Shown here: piece by piece, positions 34,998 to 43,819 of the stretch | Layout of the letters: the number at the start of each line of letters is the position of its first letter | Position numbering within the stretch: the first letter of the stretch is position 1 | Source of the DNA: Bacilli bacterium | GTDB lineage: Bacteria; Bacillota_I; Bacilli_A; ML615J-28; CAG-313 | Direction of reading: 5' to 3' | DNA: 64,000 bases | NCBI GenBank assembly: GCA_017411715.1 | Contig: JAFQPO010000014.1 | Coordinates: 110,258 to 174,257, forward strand | Position numbers and translations under genes: made by a program | Notes under the pieces: generated by a model | What the model saw: only the letters and a program-made list of their open reading frames with translations | Database searches by the model: none | What the model was told of the DNA's origin: nothing

Positions 34998-36542
34998 ATG
35001 AGTTTATTAAATGTTGTTAATGTTTCTCACAATTTTGGGGGGAGACAAATTCTTAAAAATGCCAATTTTAGATTATTAAAAGGCGAACATGTAGGAATTG
35101 TTGGAGCTAATGGTGAAGGCAAATCTACTTTTATTAATATTATATTAGGAAAAGAACTACCAAGTGAGGGGAAAATAGAATGGGCTAAACACTTAGATAT
35201 TGGTTATTTAGACCAGTATTCAACTCTTACAAAGGGAAAAACAATCAGAGAGTTTTTAAAAGAAGCTTTTAATCATATGTTTGAATTAGAAGAACAAATT
35301 TATAAAAATTATGATGAAATGAATGATTGTAGTGATACTCGCATGCAGGAACTGATGAATGAGATTGGTGAAATGCAGTCGACTTTAGAACAAAGTGGTT
35401 TTTATTCAATTGATGCAAAAATTGAAGAAATCGCAAATGGTCTTGGGTTAAATGCGATTGGCTTAGATAAAGATGTTACTGAATTATCGGGTGGTGAACG
35501 TGCTAAAGTTTTATTAACAAAAGTTCTTTTACAAAATCCTGGTATTTTAATTCTCGATGAACCTACTAACTATTTAGATGAAAATCACATTAATTGGTTA
35601 AGAAACTATCTAAATGAGTTTGAGAATGCTTTTATTTTAGTCTCTCATGATATAGCTTTTTTAAATTCAGTTATTAATGTAGTATATCATATCGATAATG
35701 GTGTATTTACAAGATATAGTGGTAACTACAATCAATTTGTAACTGCTTATGAAATGAAAAAAAGACAAGCTGATGCGGCATACGAAGCACAACAACGAGA
35801 GATTAAGCAAATGGAAGATTTCATTGCTCGTAACAAAGCAAGAGTTGCAACTAGAGGAATGGCTAATAGTAGACAAAAGAAGTTAGATAAAATGGAACGT
35901 TTAGATAAGGGACGTGTTTTAATTAAACCAAGTTTTGTCTTTAAAGAAGGAAGACCTTCAGGAAAAGTTTTGTTTAGAGGTGAAAACTTAGTTTTAGGCT
36001 ACGATAGAGCACTTACTAAACCTTTTGATATAGAAATTGTTAAAGGTGAACATTTAGTAATCAAAGGAATAAATGGAGTAGGTAAATCAACACTAATCAA
36101 AACTCTATTAGGAATAATTAAACCATTTAATGGTATAGTATAAAAAAGTCCTACGATTACTTTAGGATATTTTGAACAAGAAGCAGAAGAAAACAGAAAA
36201 ACTCCTCGCGATGAAATATGGGATAGTTTTCCAACCTTAAATCAAGGAGAAGTCCACGCTGCGCTTGCGGCCTGTGGGTTAACTTATGAGCATATTGAAT
36301 CACAAATTTTTACTTTATCAGGTGGTGAAGCAGCTAAGGTGAGACTTTGTAAGTTGACAATTGGGGAATATAATTGTCTTGTATTAGACGAACCGACAAA
36401 CCACTTAGATGTTCTAGCAAAAGAATCTTTACAAGAAGCTATCATTAATTATAAAGGAACCATTTTATTAGTATGTCATGAAGCTGATTTCTATCAAAAT
36501 GTTGCGTCGAGAGTTATAAATTTAGAAGATTATGCGATATAG
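34998..36542 (+). pseudogene. ABC-F ATPase gene interrupted by one in-frame TAA
   Basis: The reading frame holds a full ABC-F protein of about 514 codons, except for TAA at 36141-36143 (codon 382). The first ABC domain (1-250) has GANGEGKST, LSGGERAKVLL and ILDEPTNYLD. The linker and second Walker A, GINGVGKSTLI, lie before the stop. The second signature LSGGEAAKVRLCKL and LVLDEPTNHLD, followed by LLVCHEADFYQN, lie after it in the same frame without another stop. The protein would be like YfmM-type ABC-F ribosomal ATPases (translation or antibiotic resistance). As written, only a half-truncated protein is made. A recent point mutation (for example TAT to TAA), readthrough or sequencing error all fit. 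TATAAT at 34964-34969 precedes it. Confidence 0.85.
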
Positions 36543-36550
36543 GGGAAAAA

Positions 36551-37498
36551 ATGAAGAAATTTAAAATAATAATTTACATTATGCATATTTTAGTGCTTGT
36601 TTTAATAACTATTCTTGGCATAAAGATTCATAAAAATACGTATATTGATTGTACAATTTTAGATACTTTGCCTGATGGAAAAGGAAGAAAAGCAATCGTA
36701 GTTTTGTTAGGTGGTCAATCTAATGCATCTGGCTGTAGTAGTGATAAGTATTTACAATTAAATGTAACAGCTGATAAATATGCTCAATATGAAGCAGGTT
36801 ATGATAATGTTTATATTAATTATTACGCCTCAGATAATAATATTTCTCGATCATTTGTTAAATGTGCGATTAAACAAGGTGATACAAGAGAACATTTTGG
36901 CCCTGAACTAGGTATCGCAGAAAAACTAAATGATGAATATCCAAGTGAGTTGTTTTTCATCATTAAATGTGCGTGGGGAGGCACGAATTTATATAATCAA
37001 TGGTTATCTCCTTCAAGTTCCGGAAAAACAGGCATATTGTATAAGAAATTTATAAAATTTGTTAATTCTAGTTTGGCTTATCTAAAAAATAAAAATTATG
37101 ATGTAAGGATTGAAGCAATGTGTTGGATGCAAGGTGAATCTGATTCATTTCATTTAAAAGATGCGATGAATTATAAAAATAATTTAAATAATTTTATAGA
37201 AGATATAAGAAAAGAATTTCAAAAATACTCTTCTAATGACGGAATTGCATTTATTGATGCTTATATTGCTAATAATCCAATGTACTGGGTTAATTATCAA
37301 ATAATTAATGAATCAAAGAAAGAAATAGCTGATTTAAAACAAAATAATGTTGTAATTGATACAATAGAAAATGGATTAACCTGTGGAAAAGAACCGTATG
37401 ATAACCCAGATCTAGCACATTATGATTCACTGAGTCAAATTAAACTTGGAAATTTATTCGCCAAAAAGATAGTGGATTTTATTGATAAATATGAGTAA
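36551..37498 (+). CDS. SASA-type carbohydrate esterase, membrane-anchored or secreted
   Basis: 315 residues. A single N-terminal TM/signal anchor (about 8-24) is followed by the SASA (sialate O-acetylesterase-like, DUF303) esterase domain: VVLLGGQSNASGCSS with the nucleophile Ser, KCAWGGTNLY, CWMQGESDSFHL, and the catalytic Asp/His in DNPDLAHYDSLSQIKLG. The family deacetylates sugars such as acetylated xylan or sialic acids. ATG lies 8 bases after the ABC-F stop with AGGGGAAAAA. Cargo gene in the wall cluster. Confidence 0.85.
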   Translation: MKKFKIIIYIMHILVLVLITILGIKIHKNTYIDCTILDTLPDGKGRKAIVVLLGGQSNASGCSSDKYLQLNVTADKYAQYEAGYDNVYINYYASDNNISRSFVKCAIKQGDTREHFGPELGIAEKLNDEYPSELFFIIKCAWGGTNLYNQWLSPSSSGKTGILYKKFIKFVNSSLAYLKNKNYDVRIEAMCWMQGESDSFHLKDAMNYKNNLNNFIEDIRKEFQKYSSNDGIAFIDAYIANNPMYWVNYQIINESKKEIADLKQNNVVIDTIENGLTCGKEPYDNPDLAHYDSLSQIKLGNLFAKKIVDFIDKYE

Positions 37499-37499
37499 A

Positions 37500-37845
37500 T
37501 AAGAAAAAAATCAGATATATTTTAATTGTTTGTTTGATTGTCTTATCATTTTTTTGTAACATGATGTGGCAAGAAAAATGACAATAAACATTCACACAAC
37601 TATGTTGAAGGTAAATGTGAATGTGGTGAAATTGATGAAAACTATAAATCACCTCATAAACATAATTTTGTAAATGTTGTTATGACGGTGGTACAGTAGA
37701 AGTAATTATATTTGAAGTTGTTTTTGTTGACTTTGATGGAACAATTAATGAAAAATGTATAGTAAATAAAAATGAGTCTGCAACAGCTCCTAAAAATCCA
37801 TCACGTGAAGGTTATGATTTTACGGGATGTAGTACTTATTAGATT
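37500..37845 (+). pseudogene. Decayed lipoprotein gene with Cys-rich linker and InlB-B-type repeat
   Basis: Frame pieces: an N-terminal lipoprotein signal (near 37500-37565: YILIVCLIVLSFFC); after a frame change HSHNYVEGKCECGEIDENYK (near 37590-37650); after another, VVFVDFDGTINEK and APKNPSREGYDFTGCSTY (near 37720-37842). The last is an InlB-B/Flg_new type repeat. The frames do not connect, and stops intervene (for example TGA near 37580 and TAG near 37697). The module order resembles the living GH5 lipoprotein at 41644. The rest of this 37499-37931 gap has only a possible promoter for the next gene. Confidence 0.7.
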
Positions 37846-37931
37846 TACACCCATTTTGTTTATTTTGCGTTTATAATTTTAAGGTATAATATCATAGTTA
37901 TATTATAAATATAATGAAAGTGTGATATTAT

Positions 37932-38714
37932 ATGAAAGAGAATAAGAAAGTTATTTATTATAGTGATGAGCTAAATGACGACTTCGCGGAAAACAATATT
38001 AAGAAAAAACCACTAGGGAAAAGTTTTAAATACGTTCATCGCAATCCTATTTACCGTTTTTTTGAAACTATTTTGTACTACATTATTGCGTTACCTTTGG
38101 TTTGGCTAATGCAGAAGTTTTATTCGCATCAAAAGTTTGTTAATCGTAAAGTGTTTAAAAAGGCTAAAAAGACAGGGTATTTCATTTACAGTAATCATAC
38201 ACAAATGTTAAATGATGCTTATATTGGTTCTTTAGCAAGTGTGCCTAAGAAATGTTTTGTTATTGCTAATCCAGATGCAACTTCAATAAGAGGATTAAGA
38301 TTAATTGTACAAGCATTAGGAGCAATCCCCCTAGGAACAACAATGTCTGAAAATATTTCCTTGATGAAATGTATTGAAAAAAGAATGGAACAAAAAAGTT
38401 CAATTATGATTTTTCCAGAAGCGCACATTTGGCCTTATTATACAAAGATTAGAAATTTCAAATATCAATCATTTAGATATCCATCTAGGCTTAATAAACC
38501 AATTTTCGTTTTAACTAATTGCTATCAAAAAAGAAAATGGTCTAAAAAACCTAAGATTCTAACTTATGTTGATGGGCCATTTTACCCGGATAACACTTTA
38601 TCAGAATTAGAAGCCGCAAAAAAACTTCGCGATATTGCATATAATGTAATGACAGAACGAACTAAAAAATATTCAACATATGAATATATAAAATATATTA
38701 AGAAAAAAGATTAA
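37932..38714 (+). CDS. 1-acyl-sn-glycerol-3-phosphate acyltransferase family protein (PlsC-like)
   Basis: 260 residues. A TM helix near 45-60 and then SNHTQMLNDAYIGSLA, where the catalytic His and Asp are five residues apart rather than four; the HTQ form is a known Firmicutes subgroup. Later RGLRLIVQALGAIPLGTT and the FPEG-like motif FPEAHIWPYYTKIRNF. It would add a second acyl chain to phosphatidic acid precursors or a related lipid. RBS AAAGTGTGAT. Confidence 0.85.
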   Translation: MKENKKVIYYSDELNDDFAENNIKKKPLGKSFKYVHRNPIYRFFETILYYIIALPLVWLMQKFYSHQKFVNRKVFKKAKKTGYFIYSNHTQMLNDAYIGSLASVPKKCFVIANPDATSIRGLRLIVQALGAIPLGTTMSENISLMKCIEKRMEQKSSIMIFPEAHIWPYYTKIRNFKYQSFRYPSRLNKPIFVLTNCYQKRKWSKKPKILTYVDGPFYPDNTLSELEAAKKLRDIAYNVMTERTKKYSTYEYIKYIKKKD

Positions 38715-38743
38715 AAGACACTGTCGAAGCAGTGTCTTTTTTT
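38713..38743 (+). terminator. Terminator of the acyltransferase gene
   Basis: AAAAGACACTG and CAGTGTCTTTT stem with TTTTTTT. Confidence 0.95.
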
Positions 38744-38800
38744 AAACTAAAATTATTAAATAGTGTATAATAATAATAGTTATTTAGTTAAGGTGAAATT

Positions 38801-39532
38801 ATGAAACTTAATTTTAAAAATGTTTTTCTTTTTGTAATTGGCATAAGTGCTCTTGCATTATTTTTTGAACATATTTTATTGTTCATTCCTCATGATTATT
38901 TTTACGATGCAAATCCAGGTATAACTTATTATGTTGGAGTTAATGTTGTTTCCGCATGGGCTGACTTGAGTTATTTTACTTATCATACAATCATTATATT
39001 TGGAATTTGGTGTATTTGTTTTAGTGTAAGTGATTGTTTTAACATAGAAAAACTGAAACATTTTGTTTGCCACGGCTCTGTAATTACTTTTATTTTCACA
39101 AATTATTTAATAACATCTCTTTTATATACTGTTTTTGAATTAGCTTCTGGTAATATTACGTTTGGACTATATGCTTTGAACAGAAAAGCTATTCATAATT
39201 TTGGCACGAATATTTTAGGCCATTACATCTTTTTCATAATTATGATAATAGTTTTTATTAAATCTAAATTTTATGGTAAAGTTAAAAACAAACATTTAAT
39301 AATGATGAGTTGCTACGTCTTTATTTATTATTTATATGTATTAATAACTGGGAAGTTTATGTATTGTATTGAATGGTATCCGTATCCTATATTTGATACT
39401 TATGCATTATTTGGAAAAAGGCTTGAATTATACTTAGAATTACCTATTTTGTTAATTATCGCATTATGTATGACAGTAGGATATTATTTCTTGCTTAAAT
39501 TTATCTCTTATTTAAAACAAAGAACGAGTTAA
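38801..39532 (+). CDS. Polytopic membrane protein (Pr6Pr/FAR-17a-like, weak)
   Basis: 243 residues with about six TM helices. YFTYHTIIIFGIWCICF resembles the FTxqSN region, and WYPYPIFDTYALFG the YPYPFLD end, of the Pr6Pr / FAR-17a-AIG1-like families. No enzymatic residue can be assigned. Function unknown. RBS AAGGTGAAATT and TATAAT at 38766-38771. Confidence 0.55.
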   Translation: MKLNFKNVFLFVIGISALALFFEHILLFIPHDYFYDANPGITYYVGVNVVSAWADLSYFTYHTIIIFGIWCICFSVSDCFNIEKLKHFVCHGSVITFIFTNYLITSLLYTVFELASGNITFGLYALNRKAIHNFGTNILGHYIFFIIMIIVFIKSKFYGKVKNKHLIMMSCYVFIYYLYVLITGKFMYCIEWYPYPIFDTYALFGKRLELYLELPILLIIALCMTVGYYFLLKFISYLKQRTS

Positions 39533-39557
39533 TATTAAAAAGTTAACTCTTTTTTTA
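39526..39557 (+). terminator. Terminator of the 38801 gene
   Basis: GAGTTAA and TTAACTC stem with a TTTTTTT run; it starts within the last codons. Confidence 0.85.
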
Positions 39558-39612
39558 TTTTCTTAAAATAATATTTTAATTAGAAAGACATAAAATGTAC
39601 TAGGTGAAATAA

Positions 39613-41523
39613 ATGAATGTTATAAAAAAACGAATAATTTTTATGATTATTTTAATAACTAGTATGATAATGATAATAATAGGTAGACTTGCTTATATAA
39701 AGATTTTCGCTCAAGAAGATTACTTTTTAAGAGCCTTAGAACTTTGGACTAGAGATGCGCCAATTGAAGGTAGAAGAGGTAATATCTATGATCGAAATGG
39801 CAAACTGATAGTTGGTAGTCAACTAGCTCCAACTATTGTAGTTATTCCTAACCAGGTTAAAGAAAAAGAACGCACCGCAAACATTTTATCTAACATCTTA
39901 AAATGTCAAAAAGAAGATATTTTAAATTATGTCAAAAAAAATACTTCAGTTGAAATTATTAAGAAGCATGGACAAAAAATTGAACCAGCATTAGCTTCAA
40001 AAGTAATTGAGGCAAATTTAGAGGGAGTCTATGTAGTAGCAGATAGTAAAAGGTATTATCCATATGGACATTATTTATCACAAGTTTTAGGAATAGTAGG
40101 GATTGATAATCAAGGTATTACAGGCCTTGAGTATTATTATAATGATTACCTAAAAGGAGAAAAAGGAGCACTTGAAATTTTAACTGATGCTCATGGAGAA
40201 ATGTTTGAAAACATTAATAGTAATTATGAAAGTCCCACTAGCGGGTGCGAATTGTATCTAACTATTGATTTAGAAATTCAAATTGCGCTAGAACGGGTTT
40301 TAGATAATGCGGTAGTACAATATAGTCCTGATGAAATGATGGGACTAATTATGAAACCGGGTACAAGTGAAGTTTTAGCAATGGCATCACGTCCTACATT
40401 TAACCCTCAAAATTATCAAGATTATGACCAATCATTGTATAATCGAAATCTACCAATTTGGAAATCATTTGAACCAGGTTCAACTTTTAAAATTGTAACT
40501 TTCGCAGCTGGTCTTGAAGAAAATGTGTTTAGACTTGATGAAACTTATAACGATCCAGGATTTATGATTGTTGATGGCGCAAGAATTAAGGACTGGAAAG
40601 CAGGTGGTCATGGTACAGAAACATTTAGAGAAGTGCTACAAAATTCTTGTAATCCAGGATTTATGACAATTGGGTTTAGACTTGGTAAAGTCAGATTATT
40701 TAACTACATTGAAAAATTTGGTTTTGGTAAGAAAACTAATATAGATTTATTAGGAGAATCAAGTGGGATTGTATTTAATCTAGATAAAGTTGGGAATGTT
40801 GAACTAGCGACATCATCATTTGGTCAAGGAAATAGTGTCACGGCCATCCAATTAGTTAATGCTGCGTGTGCAGCGGTAAATGGTGGTATTTTGAATAGAC
40901 CAACTATCTTAAAAGGAATATCAACATTAGACTCTAAGAGTATCATTGAACAAACATTACCAATTGAAGTAAGAAGAGTAATTAGTGAATCAACATCTAA
41001 AAAAGTAGCTGAAAGTTTAGAATATGTTGCTGCATTAGGTACAGCTAGAAGTGCTTATATTGAAGGATATCGTGTAGGAGGTAAAACAGGTACTGCCCAA
41101 GTAGCAAAAGACGGAATTTATCAAAATGGAAAATATATTTTATCATTTCTAGGAATTGCGCCAATGAATGATCCACAAGTGGCTGCTTATATAGCGGTTG
41201 AAAATGCAAAAAATGCGATTCAATATGGCGGAGTAGTTGTAGCGCCAATGATTAAAGAAGTGTTAATGTCATCTTTTTCAGCTTTAAATATAGAAAAACA
41301 ATCAGATGGATTAGAACTAGATGCTAGATATTGGATTGATAAAAGGAGTTTTATAGTTGATGATTATGTAGGAATGAGTGTTAGTGACGTTAAGAGGAAG
41401 ACTCAATATATTAATATGTACAAGGTTGAAATAATTGGTAGTGGTAATATGATCATAGCGCAGCTTCCTTATGCTAATCAAAAAATAGTTGAAGAAGGTG
41501 TTGTGATTTTATTCACCAACTAG
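39613..41523 (+). CDS. Penicillin-binding protein 2 / SpoVD-like transpeptidase with PASTA domain
   Basis: Class B PBP of 636 residues that crosslinks peptidoglycan. N-terminal TM (about 8-30), PBP dimer domain with APIEGRRGNIYDRNGKLI, then transpeptidase motifs S290-TFK (EPGSTFKIV), S345-CN, and K491-TG (VGGKTGTAQVA). A single C-terminal PASTA domain (about 580-636: DYVGMSVSDVKRKTQ). One or two PASTA and a place before murE are typical of SpoVD or PBP2b; I cannot tell which. RBS AGGTGAAATAA. It is followed by its own terminator rather than murE. Confidence 0.93.
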   Translation: MNVIKKRIIFMIILITSMIMIIIGRLAYIKIFAQEDYFLRALELWTRDAPIEGRRGNIYDRNGKLIVGSQLAPTIVVIPNQVKEKERTANILSNILKCQKEDILNYVKKNTSVEIIKKHGQKIEPALASKVIEANLEGVYVVADSKRYYPYGHYLSQVLGIVGIDNQGITGLEYYYNDYLKGEKGALEILTDAHGEMFENINSNYESPTSGCELYLTIDLEIQIALERVLDNAVVQYSPDEMMGLIMKPGTSEVLAMASRPTFNPQNYQDYDQSLYNRNLPIWKSFEPGSTFKIVTFAAGLEENVFRLDETYNDPGFMIVDGARIKDWKAGGHGTETFREVLQNSCNPGFMTIGFRLGKVRLFNYIEKFGFGKKTNIDLLGESSGIVFNLDKVGNVELATSSFGQGNSVTAIQLVNAACAAVNGGILNRPTILKGISTLDSKSIIEQTLPIEVRRVISESTSKKVAESLEYVAALGTARSAYIEGYRVGGKTGTAQVAKDGIYQNGKYILSFLGIAPMNDPQVAAYIAVENAKNAIQYGGVVVAPMIKEVLMSSFSALNIEKQSDGLELDARYWIDKRSFIVDDYVGMSVSDVKRKTQYINMYKVEIIGSGNMIIAQLPYANQKIVEEGVVILFTN

Positions 41524-41535
41524 CATACTGAATTA

Positions 41536-41570
41536 AATCCATACAAAATGTATGGATTATTTTATTTTTT
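41536..41570 (+). terminator. Terminator of the PBP gene
   Basis: AATCCATAC and GTATGGATT stem with a T-rich tail. Confidence 0.9.
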
Positions 41571-41599
41571 TTGACATTTTCCAAATGAAATGTTATAAT
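41571..41599 (+). promoter_or_regulatory. Strong promoter of the GH5 lipoprotein gene
   Basis: Consensus TTGACA at 41571-41576 and TATAAT at 41594-41599, spaced 17. It is the best match in the window. Confidence 0.92.
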
Positions 41600-41643
41600 A
41601 TCTCTATAAAAATTGATAACATTGTTATAAAGAAAGGGATAAA

Positions 41644-43671
41644 ATGAAACAAAAAATATTAATATTTTTAACACTACTAGTGATGCTTTGTGGGTGTCAA
41701 GTACCACAGTCAACAACTGTTAAAAAAATTGAAATAACTGAAATAGGTACGATGATTGTTGGCGATAGTAAAACATTAGAAGTTAAATTGACTAATTTAA
41801 CAGGTATTGTAAATTATGAAAGCTCTAATTCTGATATTTTAATAATTGATCAAAATAGAGTTGTTACAGCTGTTAGTGAAGGCACTGTTAATATTATAGC
41901 TACTCTTACAGAGTCAGAAATTCAATATACTGACAGTATTCAAGTTGAAGTTCTCACAAATGAAGATGAAACTCCTATTCATGAACACATTACATGCAGT
42001 CTATGTGGGAAATGTCTTGACGAAGAATGTCCAGAAGAAGAATTTAAATGTTTAGGTCATGAAGTTGTTCAACCAGATCATGAGTGTTCTGAATTTATGT
42101 CTGAATGGCTAAATCCTGAAAATTTTGAATGTGGGGAAGGTATTACTCAAAAAATTGTTTGCACAAAATGTAACAAAGTATTAGATGAAAGAACTGTCGA
42201 CTTAGATCATACATATGAAAGTGAAGTAATTACTGCTAAAACTTGTGAACAAGATGGTGAAATTAAGTTTACTTGTACTACATGTGGCTATAATTTCAAA
42301 CAAAAAGATTATACTTTAGGTCACCAAAAAGATGAAATTAAAGTAATTATTCCAGCAACTACTAATACTTTAGGAACTAAACAGATCAAATGTAAAAACT
42401 GTGAATATGTTTATAATGAATTTAATTATATTGATAATGCATATCATCATAATGGAAAACTAAGTGTTAAAGGCCCTGACTTAGTAAATCAATATGGAGA
42501 AAAATATCAATTATACGGTTTGAGTACGCATGGAATTCAATGGTTCAGCAAAGTAGTTAACTTTGATACAATTTGTGAAATTCAAGAAAACTTTGGTAAT
42601 AATATCATTCGATTCGCAATGTATACGGATGAAAATGGATATTGTGATGGCAGTGAAACTACTAAAAAGATGATGTTAGATACTTTACATCGAGGAATTG
42701 AAATCGCAACTGATTTAGGTCTTTATGTAATTGTTGACTGGCATATGGTAGGAGCTGAAAATGTACTCGATAAAAACCCATTAACTTACTTAGAAGAAGC
42801 AAAAGTATTCTTTAGTTATATTTCTGAATATTATAAAGATCAAGATAATATTTTATATGAAATAATGAATGAACCAAATGGTTCTACAACGTGGGCTGAT
42901 TGTAAAAAATATGCTAATGAAATTATTCCATTAATTAGAAAAAATACTGATGCGATAATCCTTGTTGGAAACCCTAAGTGGACAGCTGACTTAAATTCAG
43001 TAATGAATGATCCACTTGTAGGCTATGATAATATAATGTATACTTACCATTTTTATGCGGCTGACCATAGTAGTACAACACAAGTTGTTAAAGCTTACGA
43101 TAGTGGATTCCCAGTATTTATAAGCGAATTCGGATTTATGGAATCATCAGGTGATGGTAGTATTAGTGAAACTAATGGTGATAAATGGAAAAAAGTTTTA
43201 GATACTAGAAATATTAGTTATGTAGCATGGAATATTTCTAATAGTAAGGGTTCCGCATCAATCTTTAAATACAATACCTCTAATCTTAAAGATGTTAGTG
43301 ACAGCAACCTAAAAGTATGGGGAGTATATTTGAAAAACTGGTATCGTGCTAAATCTTTAAATCAACAAGAAAGTACTCCAGATGAAGATCTAACTGCGAC
43401 TGTTCAACTAAATATGGAAATTCCTGAATGGTCATCTAGCTATGAATGTTTTATTATAAGCTCTGGACACTCAGATTCTAGACTTGATTATAATTGGTCA
43501 TCTACAAACGAAGCAGTATTAATTGTCTCAGAATATTCAACAATTACAATTATTGGTGATGGTTCATGTTCAATCATCTGCAAAAATAAATCAACAGGCG
43601 CAGTTGGTATTCTAGATGTCGTAGTTGAAAATGGAACTATTAAAACATGGACTAGTAGATATACTGAATAA
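41644..43671 (+). CDS. Lipoprotein GH5 cellulase-like with Big_2 and Cys-rich modules
   Basis: 675 residues. Lipobox VMLCGC (Cys at about 18). Order of parts: Big_2-like domain (about 28-105); three or four Cys-rich zinc-ribbon-like modules (about 115-255: CSLCGKC, CTKCNK, CTTCGY, CKNCEY); a GH5 domain (about 265-560) starting LYGLSTHGIQW, with acid/base Glu410 in YEIMNEPNG and nucleophile Glu495 in FISEFGF; a C-terminal Big_2-like domain. GH5 members cut beta-1,4-glucans or related polymers. It is tethered at the cell surface by lipid. RBS GAAAGGGATAAA. Own promoter and terminator; it splits the cell-wall cluster. Confidence 0.92.
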   Translation: MKQKILIFLTLLVMLCGCQVPQSTTVKKIEITEIGTMIVGDSKTLEVKLTNLTGIVNYESSNSDILIIDQNRVVTAVSEGTVNIIATLTESEIQYTDSIQVEVLTNEDETPIHEHITCSLCGKCLDEECPEEEFKCLGHEVVQPDHECSEFMSEWLNPENFECGEGITQKIVCTKCNKVLDERTVDLDHTYESEVITAKTCEQDGEIKFTCTTCGYNFKQKDYTLGHQKDEIKVIIPATTNTLGTKQIKCKNCEYVYNEFNYIDNAYHHNGKLSVKGPDLVNQYGEKYQLYGLSTHGIQWFSKVVNFDTICEIQENFGNNIIRFAMYTDENGYCDGSETTKKMMLDTLHRGIEIATDLGLYVIVDWHMVGAENVLDKNPLTYLEEAKVFFSYISEYYKDQDNILYEIMNEPNGSTTWADCKKYANEIIPLIRKNTDAIILVGNPKWTADLNSVMNDPLVGYDNIMYTYHFYAADHSSTTQVVKAYDSGFPVFISEFGFMESSGDGSISETNGDKWKKVLDTRNISYVAWNISNSKGSASIFKYNTSNLKDVSDSNLKVWGVYLKNWYRAKSLNQQESTPDEDLTATVQLNMEIPEWSSSYECFIISSGHSDSRLDYNWSSTNEAVLIVSEYSTITIIGDGSCSIICKNKSTGAVGILDVVVENGTIKTWTSRYTE

Positions 43672-43686
43672 ACATCGTATTAATTA

Positions 43687-43717
43687 AAACAGGTGAATTT
43701 ATTACCTGTTTTTTTAT
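43687..43717 (+). terminator. Terminator of the GH5 gene
   Basis: AAACAGGT and ACCTGTTT stem with TTTTTTT. Confidence 0.9.
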
Positions 43718-43819
43718 TTTTAGTGATAATTTTAATACTTTTACATAATATGTAATATAGATATTCTATATAGACAAGCATATGAAAAGTGTAGTGATAT
43801 TATTTTTAAATTAACAAAA

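Noticed and set aside
36339..36542. A separate small gene in the ABC-F 3' part
   Set aside because: It is in the same frame as the ABC-F protein and starts inside its second ATPase domain; it has no RBS and is better read as the interrupted remainder.
37932..38714. Acyltransferase with a damaged catalytic motif (HX5D instead of HX4D)
   Set aside because: The HTQ-type HX5D form is usual in a Firmicutes subgroup of this family, so I do not treat it as a defect.
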